Origin: Massilia sp. Se16.2.3
GTDB taxonomy: Bacteria > Pseudomonadota > Gammaproteobacteria > Burkholderiales > Burkholderiaceae_D
DNA: 64,000 bases
Direction: 5' to 3'
NCBI RefSeq assembly: GCF_014171595.1
Contig: NZ_CP050451.1
Span: 930,001 to 994,000, forward strand
The notes under the pieces were generated by a model. It was given only the letters and a program-made list of their open reading frames with translations, did no database searches and was not told where the DNA came from. Shown piece after piece: positions 36,396-50,432 of this stretch (position 1 is its first letter; each line of letters starts with the position of its first letter). A program made the position numbers and the translations under genes.

Positions 36396-37600
36396 ATGAA
36401 CCGCAGTGCCAGCATCGACTGTTCCGGCAATGCCGGTCCGCAACTGGCCGAGCAGTTCCGCGTCATCGCCGAGCTCGGCGGCGACATCGCCTTCAGCATC
36501 GATTGCGCCAGCGGTGAATTGCGCTACGTCAGCCCTGCGATCGAACAACTGCTCGGATACACCCCTGCCGAAGTCATCGCCGGCTTCATGCCGGACGCCC
36601 GTGGTCCGCTTGCCGGGCTGGTCGCCGGCTTGCCGGAACGGATGCGCCGCCTGCGTGCCGGCGACCGCAGCCGTTTGCGCCTGGTGCGCCAGACCGAGCT
36701 GCGCGGTCCGCACGGCTATCCGGTGCCGGTGGAGATCATCTCGTCGCTGCTGTGCGGCGATGACGGCGAACCGTCGGCCCTCGTCGGCCTGGTGCGCGAC
36801 CTGTCGCCACGGCGCCTGCGCGAAGCCGAGCAGAAGCGCTTTGCCAGCATGCTCAACCACGAGTTCCGCACGCCGCTCTCGACCATCGACGGAGCGATCC
36901 AGCGCCTTGAGGCGACCGCGACCCATGCCGACGAATCCACCCGTGCCCGCTACCGCAAGATTGCCCTCGCCACCGATCGCCTGATCGCCATGCTCGACGA
37001 CTATCTGTCGCCCGAGCGCATGGCAAGTATCGGCGCCGAGCGCCAGCCGACCTCGCTGGCACCAGGCGTGCTGCTGGAAGAAGGTGCGGCCCGGTGCGCG
37101 CCGCCGGACGCGTCGCCAGCATCCACACCGGGAACTGCCGGCCGCGCTGCGTTGCGAGCCGGAAGGCTTGCGCCTGGTTCTGAAGGTCCTGGTCGATAAT
37201 GCGATTGCGTATTCGCCGCCGCTATCGACCGTCACCCTGTCCGGCCGCCTGGCCGCCAGCGGCATCGAACTGGCGGTGCGCGACCATGGCCCGGGCGTGC
37301 CGCCGGGCGAAGCCGAGCGCGTGTTCGAAAAAGTTCTACCGCGGCAGCAACGCCGCCGGGTTGCCCGGCAGCGGGCTTGGCCTGTACATGGCGCGCTCGG
37401 TGGTCGAAGTCCATGGCGGCGTGCTCAGCCTCGTCAGCCCGCCGGGCGGCGGCGCCGAGTTCCGCATCTGGTTGCCGGTGGCGGCGTCCAGCCTCGCCGG
37501 CGCCAGGCAGCTTGCGCGGCAACAGCCGAGCAGTGATAATCCCGTGCGACCTGTCATTACGGACAGGGAAGCCAACACGAAGAACATGGCCACTCCATGA
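36396..37600 (+). pseudogene. PAS-domain sensor histidine kinase, three one-base indels
   Basis: ATG 36396 with GGAAGG upstream. Intact to ~37090: PAS (DIAFSIDCASGELRYVSPAIEQLLGYTPAEV), PAC-like region, H-box LNHEFRTPLSTIDGAI. Then one G is missing at about 37092 (CGGTG for CGGGTG) and one at 37130-37132 (GGGAA for GGGGAA), and one A is extra in AAAAA at 37327-37331. Corrected, it reads VRAAGRVASIHTGELPAALR, KVLVDNAIAYSPP (N box), VRDHGPGVPP (G1), FEKFYRGS and GSGLGLYMARSVVEVHGG (G2), 401 residues. No transmembrane segment: a cytosolic kinase. Stop overlaps the regulator's start (ATGA). Confidence 0.87.
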
Positions 37601-38277
37601 CGCAGATACTGATTGTTGAAGACAATGGCGACTACGCCGGCGACATGGCCGAGTTCCTCCGCGAACTCGACCACGAAGTCACCATCGCCACGTCTGCCGG
37701 CGAAATGTGGGCCGCGCTGACCCGCACGCCGGCCGCCGTCGTCGTGCTCGACCTCGGCCTGCCGGATGAAGACGGTTTTACCGTGATTCCGCGCATGCGC
37801 CAGCTGTATCCCGAAATCGGTTTACTGGTACTGACCGGACGTGTCGCCTTCGATAACCGCATTCTCGGCTTGCAGCTGGGGGCCGATCACTATCTCACCA
37901 AGCCGATCAAGTTCCCCGAACTGGCCGCCCACATCGAGGCGCTGGGCCGGCGCGTGCGTCCGAGCGAACCGGCCCCGGCGCCCATCAAATGGACCTTGCG
38001 CGTGAGCGCGCGCCAGCTGGAACTGACCGGCAAGGTGATCGACCTGACCGAAAAGGAATTCAATTTCCTGCACCTGCTGACCATCAACACCCGCCCGGTT
38101 CCGCGCGCGACGATCGTCGCCGGCATGGGCGGCGACGACCCGGACGCCAGCCGCCGCGTCGACATGCTGGTGTATCGCCTGCGCAAGAAGGCGCGTACCG
38201 TGCTGGGCGAAGATTTGCCGCTGCGCAGTGCGTATGGAGAAGGGTATAGCTTGTCGGCGGGGTTTACGCTGGCGTAG
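37597..38277 (+). CDS. OmpR/PhoB-type two-component response regulator
   Basis: 226 residues: receiver domain (ILIVEDNGDYAG with the acidic pair, phospho-acceptor Asp in VVVLDLGLPDEDG, Thr/Lys in LTGRVAF and YLTKPIKF) and a winged-helix output domain (LTEKEFNFLHLLTINTRP... RVDMLVYRLRKKA... LRSAYGEGYSL). Its ATG overlaps the kinase stop, so they form one two-component system; the signal is unknown. Confidence 0.93.
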   Translation: MTQILIVEDNGDYAGDMAEFLRELDHEVTIATSAGEMWAALTRTPAAVVVLDLGLPDEDGFTVIPRMRQLYPEIGLLVLTGRVAFDNRILGLQLGADHYLTKPIKFPELAAHIEALGRRVRPSEPAPAPIKWTLRVSARQLELTGKVIDLTEKEFNFLHLLTINTRPVPRATIVAGMGGDDPDASRRVDMLVYRLRKKARTVLGEDLPLRSAYGEGYSLSAGFTLA

Positions 38278-38289
38278 TTGCTTTGCAGT

Positions 38290-38415
38290 TGTAGGGTGGG
38301 CTCTCGAGCCCACGCGGTATAGGACTATTGCATGCGAGGGACTTGGCAACCACCCCGATGCGCGAACGTTGGACAGCGTGGGCACGAGTGCCTCGCCGGC
38401 CGCGCCCACCCTACA
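38290..38415. repeat. Inverted pair of GTAG-REP palindromes next to the RAYT gene
   Basis: Left TGTAGGGTGGGCTCTCGAGCCCACGCGG (38290-38317, perfect hairpin TGGGCTCTCGAGCCCA) and right, inverted, GCGTGGGCACGAGTGCCTCG...GCGCCCACCCTACA (38377-38415). Same family as the pairs at 20.9, 24.4 and 50.1 kb and the single at 44.3 kb. Confidence 0.8.
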
Positions 38416-38457
38416 AAATCGGGACAGAGTCGTATCTGATCCCGGGCCGTGCCAAAT

Positions 38458-38469
38458 CAATTGGGGACA
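38458..38469 (+). repeat. Left flanking inverted repeat of the RAYT gene
   Basis: CAATTGGGGACA, the exact inverse complement of the copy at 39397-39408; the two enclose the transposase gene. Confidence 0.6.
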
Positions 38470-38521
38470 CAGCCGCACGAGCGCGCTAGAATAGGCAAAT
38501 CCGCCTATATCGATCCTCATC

Positions 38522-39226
38522 ATGGCCCGCCAACCTCGCCTCATCCTCCCGAAACAGCCCCACCATATCGTCCAGCGCGGCAATAACTCACAGGCCGTGT
38601 TCCGCGAACCCGAGGATTACGAACGTTTTCTCGGCTGGCTGAAGGAAGCGGCGAAGTTCTACCGCGTCGCCATCCACGCCTATGCCCTGCTGCCGAACCA
38701 CGTGCACCTGCTGGCCACGCCCGACGACGAGGCAGGTCTGGCGGCCATGATGCAAAAGCTCGGCCGCTTCTATGTTCCCTGGTTCAATAACAAATACGCC
38801 CGCACCGGCGGCCTGTTCGAAGGCCGTTTCCGTACCGCCGTGGTCGATACCGACCGTCATTTCCTGATGTGTAGCCGTTTTATCGAGCTGGCGCCGGTGC
38901 GCGAAGGCGAGGTGGCCGACCCGGCCTTTCACGCCTGGTCGAGCTATGCGCATCACGCCGGGCTGCGTCCAAGCGAGGTCGTTACGGACCACGCCCTGTT
39001 CTGGAGACTGGGCAATACGCCCTTCCAGCGCGAAGCAGCCTATATCGACCTGGTCGGGCAGGGCATTGCCGCGGACGAGCTGGAACAGATCGCCGGCGCC
39101 GTGCGCAAGGGCCAGCCGCTCGGCTCGCACGCCTTCAAACTCGAGCTCGAGCGCAAGAGCGGGCGCCGCATCCTGCCCGCCAAGCGTGGACGACCCTTCA
39201 AGGTCCAGCCGCCGCTCTCCCTGTAA
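38522..39226 (+). CDS. REP-associated tyrosine transposase (RAYT, Y1/HUH family)
   Basis: 234 residues. MARQPRLILPKQPHHIVQRGNN is the RAYT N-terminus. The HUH metal site is in LLPNHVHLLATP. The catalytic Tyr region lies in KLGRFYVPWFNNKYARTGGLFEGRFR, which also carries the GTGxLFEGRF-like signature of the group (IS200-related TnpA_REP). RAYTs cut and paste REP palindromes headed by GTAG. Here a GTAG palindrome pair lies ~100 bp upstream, and eight further copies are in the window or adjacent to it. The gene looks intact and single copy, as RAYTs normally are. Confidence 0.92.
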   Translation: MARQPRLILPKQPHHIVQRGNNSQAVFREPEDYERFLGWLKEAAKFYRVAIHAYALLPNHVHLLATPDDEAGLAAMMQKLGRFYVPWFNNKYARTGGLFEGRFRTAVVDTDRHFLMCSRFIELAPVREGEVADPAFHAWSSYAHHAGLRPSEVVTDHALFWRLGNTPFQREAAYIDLVGQGIAADELEQIAGAVRKGQPLGSHAFKLELERKSGRRILPAKRGRPFKVQPPLSL

Positions 39227-39396
39227 AGATCACTGCCGCGCTGCAGCGCAGCGCGTAGCGTCCGCCCGCATCTGCCGTCCGCCAGTTCAGCACAGGGGAA
39301 ACGACGAAAAAGCGGGCTCGCAATTTCCTGCCGCCGAGCTCCGCCAAAAATGAATTTTCGCTGTCGAGAGGGCGTCTGTTTCGCTGCTTTCCGACC

Positions 39397-39408
39397 TGTC
39401 CCCAATTG
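39397..39408 (-). repeat. Right flanking inverted repeat of the RAYT gene
   Basis: TGTCCCCAATTG, a perfect 12-bp inverse of 38458-38469. The ~950-bp unit so enclosed holds only the transposase gene; the remaining ~110 bp up to gltB shows no other feature. Confidence 0.6.
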
Positions 39409-39523
39409 GATGTTCACGATCCAAGTCAGCAGTTAATTCTACTCCGACCCCTATTGTTGTTCTTGCCGTCTCTGTTGCGTTGCACTATTCTCGGCTTTCA
39501 ACCCCTGAAAAAGCTGTGGAGAG

Positions 39524-44251
<4,728 letters not shown>

Positions 44252-44262
44252 ACGTATGCGCA

Positions 44263-44300
44263 TACCGTAGGGTGGGCGGCTTTGCCGCCCACGCGTTCAA
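44263..44300. repeat. Single GTAG-REP palindrome in the gltB-gltD gap
   Basis: CCGTAGGGTGGGCGGC-ttt-GCCGCCCACGCG: stem TGGGCGGC/GCCGCCCA with a 3-base loop and GTAG foot, followed by GTTCAACG as in the 24.4-kb copy. It sits inside the gltBD transcript and could stabilise or attenuate the mRNA between the two cistrons. Confidence 0.75.
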
Positions 44301-44368
44301 CGATCGCATGCTGTACTGCGCAAATGATAAAACCGGTTTATTCCGGCATCGCATCAAAGGATAACAAC

Positions 44369-45832
<1,464 letters not shown>

Positions 45833-45913
45833 CATGCCGTGCTCGGCTGCGCATCGGGAACCCTGGCCCCATGCGCAGCGCCTGTCAATACACTGATGTT
45901 GTAAGGAAATGTT

Positions 45914-45938
45914 AGCTTGCGTCAACGAAATGCAAGCT
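45914..45938. promoter_or_regulatory. Inverted repeat in the gltD-mlaF gap
   Basis: AGCTTGC (45914-45920) and GCAAGCT (45932-45938) with an 11-base spacer, ending in TTGACA (45938-45943), which overlaps the right arm. Possibly an operator over a -35 box of the mla promoter; no good -10 at 17 bp was found. Confidence 0.3.
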
Positions 45939-46111
45939 TGACAAATATGCATATCTCAACAAAAACAGTGACTTACGGCACGAAATATCTGACTTTTCGG
46001 TTAGTAGTGTTGTAGGCATACGTCGGAGGGCTGGCGGAAACGGGGGTGCGCCAAGCAGGGATTGCCGTTTCTGCACTACAATACGGGATTCCCCAAATCC
46101 GAATAGCCCCA

Positions 46112-46915
46112 GTGCCTAACCTTGTAGAAATACGTGATCTCGAGTTCGCCTATGGTGATCGCAAGATCCTGTCGAACCTGCGCATGGACTTCCCGCGCGG
46201 CAAACTCATTGCCGTCATGGGCGGCTCCGGTTGCGGCAAGACGACGGTGCTGCGCCTGATTGGCGGACAGATCCGTCCGCAACGTGGCGCAGTGCGGGTC
46301 GGCGGCGAGGTCGTTCACGAGCTGCGCACCGAAGGCCTGTACCGGCTGCGTCGCCGCATGGGCATGCTGTTCCAGTTCGGCGCCCTGTTCACTGACCTGA
46401 CCATCTTCGACAACGTCGCCTTCCCGCTGCGCGAGCACACCGATTTGCCGGAAGAACTGATCCGCGACCTGGTGCTGATGAAGCTCAACGCGGTGGGACT
46501 GCGCAATGCCCATAAGCTGAAACCGGGCGAAATCTCCGGCGGCATGGCCCGCCGCGTCGCCGTCGCGCGCGCCATCGCGCTCGATCCGGAACTGATCATG
46601 TACGACGAACCCTTCGCCGGCCTCGATCCGATCTCGATGGGTGTGACCGCTAACCTGATCCGCAACCTGAACGATGCGCTCGGTTCCACGTCCATCCTCG
46701 TCTCGCACGACGTCAACGAAACCTTCGCCATTGCCGACTACGTTTATTTCATGTCCGCAGGCAAGATCGTGGCCGAAGGCACGCCGGCCGAACTGCGCGT
46801 CTCGCAAGACCCGTACGTAAAACAGTTCGTCAATGCCGAGCCCGACGGTCCGGTGCCCTTCCACTATCCAGGTAAATCGCTGGCCGACGACCTGGGCCTG
46901 GGAGCGAAGCGATGA
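46112..46915 (+). CDS. mlaF: Phospholipid ABC transporter ATPase MlaF
   Basis: 267 residues from GTG 46112 (MPNLVEIRDLEFAYGDRK), the usual MlaF N-terminus; a longer start at 46046 is possible. Walker A GGSGCGKTT, ABC signature ISGGMARRVAVARAIA and Walker B LIMYDEPFAGLDP. It energises retrograde phospholipid transport between outer and inner membrane with MlaE, D and B. First gene of a long co-directional set; overlaps mlaE by four bases. Confidence 0.95.
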   Translation: MPNLVEIRDLEFAYGDRKILSNLRMDFPRGKLIAVMGGSGCGKTTVLRLIGGQIRPQRGAVRVGGEVVHELRTEGLYRLRRRMGMLFQFGALFTDLTIFDNVAFPLREHTDLPEELIRDLVLMKLNAVGLRNAHKLKPGEISGGMARRVAVARAIALDPELIMYDEPFAGLDPISMGVTANLIRNLNDALGSTSILVSHDVNETFAIADYVYFMSAGKIVAEGTPAELRVSQDPYVKQFVNAEPDGPVPFHYPGKSLADDLGLGAKR

Positions 46916-47694
46916 TCGTCCGTATCATGGAAGCGTCCGGCCGCACCGCGCGCGAAGCCATCGAAAGCCTCGGCTTTGCCACGCGCGCCTTTTTCACCCT
47001 GCTGCGGTTTTCGCCGGGCGCGTTTCGCCGTCCGTCGCTGATTTCCGAGCAAATCCACTTCATCGGCAATTACTCGCTGCTCATCACCATCGTCTCCGGC
47101 CTGTTCGTCGGCATGGTGCTGGGCCTGCAGGGCTATTACACCTTGACCCAGTTCGGCGCCGAGCAGAAACTCGGCCAGGTGGTGGCGCTGAGCCTGGTAC
47201 GCGAACTCGGCCCGGTCGTGACGGCGCTGCTGTTCGCAGGCCGCGCCGGCACCTCGCTCACGGCCGAGATCGGCCTGATGAAGGCAGGCGAACAGCTGTC
47301 GGCCATGGAAATGATGGCCGTCAATCCGGTGCAGCGCGTGCTGGCACCGCGTTTCTGGGGTGGCGTCATCGCCATGCCGGTGCTGGCGGCCGTGTTCTCG
47401 GCGGTCGGCATCATCGGCGGCTACCTGGTCGGCGTGAAGCTGCTCGGCCTGGACCAGGGCGCATTCTGGTCGCAGATGCAGGCTGGCGTCGATGTCGGCA
47501 AAGACGTGATTTCGAGCATCATCAAGAGCTTCGTGTTCGGCATCGCCGTCACCTTCACCGCGCTGTTCCAGGGTTACCAGGTCAAGCCCACCCCCGCCGA
47601 CGTGGCGCGTGCGACGACCCGCACCGTCGTGATCGCATCGCTGATGGTGCTGGGGCTGGACTTCGTCATGACCGCACTGATGTTTAATCACTAA
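46912..47694 (+). CDS. mlaE: Phospholipid ABC transporter permease MlaE
   Basis: 260 residues with five to six transmembrane helices and the MlaE/YrbE permease signature (VSGLFVGMVLGLQGYYTL; LVRELGPVVTALLFAGRAGTSLTAEI). Start ATG overlaps the mlaF stop (ATGA). Confidence 0.96.
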   Translation: MIVRIMEASGRTAREAIESLGFATRAFFTLLRFSPGAFRRPSLISEQIHFIGNYSLLITIVSGLFVGMVLGLQGYYTLTQFGAEQKLGQVVALSLVRELGPVVTALLFAGRAGTSLTAEIGLMKAGEQLSAMEMMAVNPVQRVLAPRFWGGVIAMPVLAAVFSAVGIIGGYLVGVKLLGLDQGAFWSQMQAGVDVGKDVISSIIKSFVFGIAVTFTALFQGYQVKPTPADVARATTRTVVIASLMVLGLDFVMTALMFNH

Positions 47695-47741
47695 CTGTTT
47701 CGTTTGGCCGCGCACAGACGGCCGGATTATTAGGAAATACT

Positions 47742-48212
47742 ATGCACCGTAAAATCATCGACGTCTGGGTCGGCCTGTTTGTCCTGCTGGGCGCTGCCGC
47801 CGTGCTGTTCCTCGCCCTCCAGGCCGGCAACATGAGCACGCTGTCGTTCACCAAGACCTATGCCATCGTCGGCAAGTTCGACAACATCGGCGGCCTCAAG
47901 CCGCAGGCGCCTGTCAAGAGCGCCGGTGTCGTGGTGGGTCGCGTGGGCGAGATTTCGTTCGACGATAAGAGTTATCAGGCGCTGGTGCGCCTCGACATGG
48001 ACCAAAGCTACAACTTCCCGAAAGACTCGTCGCTCAAGATCCTGACGGCGGGCCTGCTGGGCGAGCAATACATCGGCATCGAACCGGGCGGCGACACCAA
48101 GAACCTCGTCGACGGCGATCGAATCAACCGTACGCAATCGGCCACCGTGCTGGAAGACCTGATCAATCAGTTCATCTACAGCAAGGCCGCCGAAGGAAAG
48201 GAAGGCGAATGA
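47742..48212 (+). CDS. mlaD: MCE-domain lipid transport protein MlaD
   Basis: 156 residues: one N-terminal transmembrane anchor (VWVGLFVLLGAAAVLFLAL) and one periplasmic MCE domain (YAIVGKFDNIGGLKPQAPVKSAGVVVGRV... LLGEQYIGIEPGG). Hexamers form the lipid-conducting ring above MlaE. Stop overlaps the mlaA start. Confidence 0.96.
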   Translation: MHRKIIDVWVGLFVLLGAAAVLFLALQAGNMSTLSFTKTYAIVGKFDNIGGLKPQAPVKSAGVVVGRVGEISFDDKSYQALVRLDMDQSYNFPKDSSLKILTAGLLGEQYIGIEPGGDTKNLVDGDRINRTQSATVLEDLINQFIYSKAAEGKEGE

Positions 48213-49078
48213 ACAGCAATAACATGAACACGCCGCGCTGGCGTGGCCTGGCCCTGGCGCTTGCCGCCGGCGCCCTGCTGGCCGGTTGCGCGAGCCCGAA
48301 CAACCCGCGCGATCCGCTGGAAAAATTCAACCGCGCGACCTTTGCTTTTAACGACACGGTCGACCGCGTCGCCCTGAAGCCGGCCGCGACCGCCTACAAG
48401 AAAGTGCTGCCGGGTTTCGTGCAAACGGGCGTGGGCAATTTCTTCGGTAACTTGTCGGATGCCTGGAGTGGTGTCAACAACCTGCTGCAAGGCAAGGGCG
48501 AAGCGGGCATGACCGATTTGACCCGCTTTACGCTCAATTCCACCTTCGGCATCGCCGGCATCCTCGATATCGCCTCGGAAGCCGGGTTGCAAAAACACAA
48601 TGAAGACTTCGGCCAGACGCTGGGCGTATGGGGTGTTCCTTCCGGTCCCTACTTGATGTTGCCATTGTTGGGCCCATCTACCATCCGTGATACCGCTGCA
48701 TTGCCGGCAGACATGTGGGCCGATCCCTGGTCGCACAAGACGCCGGTGAACTGGCGCAATGTCGGCACCGGCGTGCGTGCGGTCGACCAGCGCGCATCCG
48801 TGCTCGAGGCATCGAACCTGTTCGAGGAAGCCGCCCTCGACCGTTACGAATTCATCCGCGACGGTTACCTGCAGCGCCGCGAAAGCCGGGTATTCGACGG
48901 GGACAGCGAGCGTGCGGACGAGGCGAAGGACGCCAGGGACGCCACGCAGGCCGGGGACGACGACGCGGCTGCCGACGCCGCCGACGCCGCCAAGGCGGCG
49001 GCGTCAGACTCGCCGGCATCGAATACCCAGGTGACGCCCGAGCCGGCCTCGACCGAGACCGAAACGCAGCGCAAGTAA
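48209..49078 (+). CDS. mlaA: Outer-membrane lipoprotein MlaA (VacJ)
   Basis: 289 residues. Lipobox ALLAGC, then the VacJ domain: NPRDPLEKFNRATFAFNDTVDRVALKP, NNLLQGKGEAGMTDLTRFTLNSTFGIAGILDIA, EDFGQTLGVWGVPSGPYLMLPLLGPSTIRD. It pulls mislocalised phospholipid from the outer leaflet and hands it to MlaC. In E. coli mlaA is unlinked; here it lies inside the mla operon between mlaD and mlaC. The last ~60 residues are an Asp/Ala/Thr-rich low-complexity tail not found in E. coli MlaA. Confidence 0.95.
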   Translation: MNSNNMNTPRWRGLALALAAGALLAGCASPNNPRDPLEKFNRATFAFNDTVDRVALKPAATAYKKVLPGFVQTGVGNFFGNLSDAWSGVNNLLQGKGEAGMTDLTRFTLNSTFGIAGILDIASEAGLQKHNEDFGQTLGVWGVPSGPYLMLPLLGPSTIRDTAALPADMWADPWSHKTPVNWRNVGTGVRAVDQRASVLEASNLFEEAALDRYEFIRDGYLQRRESRVFDGDSERADEAKDARDATQAGDDDAAADAADAAKAAASDSPASNTQVTPEPASTETETQRK

Positions 49079-49153
49079 TGTTGTAGGAAGCCCGTGCATC
49101 GCATAACGCGCGCCCGGCTTCACCCCGCAACCGACCAGAAAAGAGAGATCCCA

Positions 49154-49801
49154 ATGAAACCAATCGCCCACCTCATCGCCACCGCAGCAACCGTCGCATT
49201 CGCCACCAGCGTGATCGCCGCCCCGGCCCCGGCCACCAATGAAGCCCCGGACGTGCTCGTCAAGCGCATCAGCGCCGACGTCATCGACACCGTCAAGGCC
49301 GACAAGGATATCCAGTCCGGCAACCGCAACAAGATCATGGAACTGGTCAACTCGAAGATCCTGCCGTATGTCGACGCCGAAAAGATGACGGCGCAGGCCG
49401 CCGGCCGCTTCTGGCGCCAGGCCACCCCGGACCAGCAAAAGCGCCTGTCGGAAGAATTCCGCACGCTGCTGGTCTACACCTATTCCGGCGCGCTGTCGCA
49501 GATCAAGAACGAAACCATCGAGTTCAAGCCGATGCGCGCCAGCGCCGAAGACACCGACGTCGAGGTGCGCTCGCAGGTGAACGTCACCCGCGGCGAGCCG
49601 ATCACGCTGAACTACCGCCTGGCCAAGGGTGCACAAGGCTGGAAGATCTATGACATCAACGTGCTGGGCGCCTGGCTGGTCGAGACCTACAAGGGTACCT
49701 TTGCCGCCGAGATCAACAAATCCGGCGTCGACGGCCTGATCACCAAACTGGCCGACCGCAACAAGCAGCTGGCCAGCAAGCCGCTGAAAGCACCGAAGTA
49801 A
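49154..49801 (+). CDS. mlaC: Periplasmic phospholipid-binding protein MlaC
   Basis: 215 residues from ATG 49154 (signal peptide MKPIAHLIATAATVAFATSVIA). The Ttg2D/MlaC fold is recognised by ILPYVDAEKMTAQAAGRFWRQATPDQQKRL, FRTLLVYTYSGAL and WKIYDINVLGAWLVETYKGTF. It shuttles lipids across the periplasm between MlaA and MlaFEDB. Its stop abuts mlaB. Confidence 0.95.
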   Translation: MKPIAHLIATAATVAFATSVIAAPAPATNEAPDVLVKRISADVIDTVKADKDIQSGNRNKIMELVNSKILPYVDAEKMTAQAAGRFWRQATPDQQKRLSEEFRTLLVYTYSGALSQIKNETIEFKPMRASAEDTDVEVRSQVNVTRGEPITLNYRLAKGAQGWKIYDINVLGAWLVETYKGTFAAEINKSGVDGLITKLADRNKQLASKPLKAPK

Positions 49802-50077
49802 ATGGCCGAAGCAAACCCCATGCTCTCGCTCGACGCCCTGACCTTCCAGACCGCGAACGCGGCGCTGGAGCAGGGCTACGCGGCCATCACCGCCGGCGAA
49901 ACCGTGTTCGACCTGGGCGGCGTGCGCCAGGCCGACTCGTCCGGCGTGGCCCTGCTGCTGGCCTGGCAGCGCCACGCGCGTGCCGCCGGACGCAAGCTCA
50001 CCTTCATCAATGTGCCGGCGAATATCGATGCGCTGACGCAGCTGTATGGGTTGGACGGGGTGCTCGAGCGGGCGTGA
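49802..50077 (+). CDS. mlaB: STAS-domain protein MlaB
   Basis: 91 residues, STAS fold with FDLGGVRQADSSGVALLLAW (conserved Ser of the STAS loop). It binds MlaF and stabilises or activates the ABC complex. Starts directly after the mlaC stop (TAAATG). Last mla gene; a REP pair follows. Confidence 0.93.
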   Translation: MAEANPMLSLDALTFQTANAALEQGYAAITAGETVFDLGGVRQADSSGVALLLAWQRHARAAGRKLTFINVPANIDALTQLYGLDGVLERA

Positions 50078-50106
50078 GGTTTACGCATGGCGCTGACGCG
50101 ATGATT

Positions 50107-50312
50107 TTCGTAGGGTGGGCACCCTGTGCCCACGCGTAAAATTTGCGCACCTGCGACGCGTCACCTGGGAGCAAGTCCGATAACGCTTATTCCCTGCTGC
50201 GTAAGTTATCGGTCCGCATTTGGCACTGAATTCGCGGAGCAAACATTTCCACTGCCGCGAACGTTTTCGATGACACTGCTTTACGAGTGGGCACGGGGTG
50301 CCCACCCTACGT
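50107..50312. repeat. Inverted pair of GTAG-REP palindromes inside a 355-bp gap
   Basis: Left CGTAGGGTGGGCACCCTGTGCCCACGCG (50108-50135) and right, inverted, CGAGTGGGCACGGGGTGCCCACCCTACG (50285-50312), 149 bp apart. The gap 50078-50432 between mlaB and the ABC ATPase gene contains no other gene; the spacer carries an imperfect inverted repeat around CCGATAACGCTTATTCCC/AAGTTATCGG (50178-50215). Confidence 0.8.
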
Positions 50313-50432
50313 CTCCACGCCCCAGTAACGGTCGGGGCACCTCCAGCCTCTTGCATTCCTGATTTCCCCTATAATGGGTCGTTTCCCCGCTCGGCCCTTG
50401 CGCGCCTGTCGCCGCGGCCACCCCGAACAAGA

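Noticed and set aside
45938..45966. Sigma-70 promoter for mlaF from TTGACA at 45938
   Set aside because: No acceptable -10 hexamer at 16-18 bp; the distance to the start (about 170 bp) is also long. Kept only as a possible operator.
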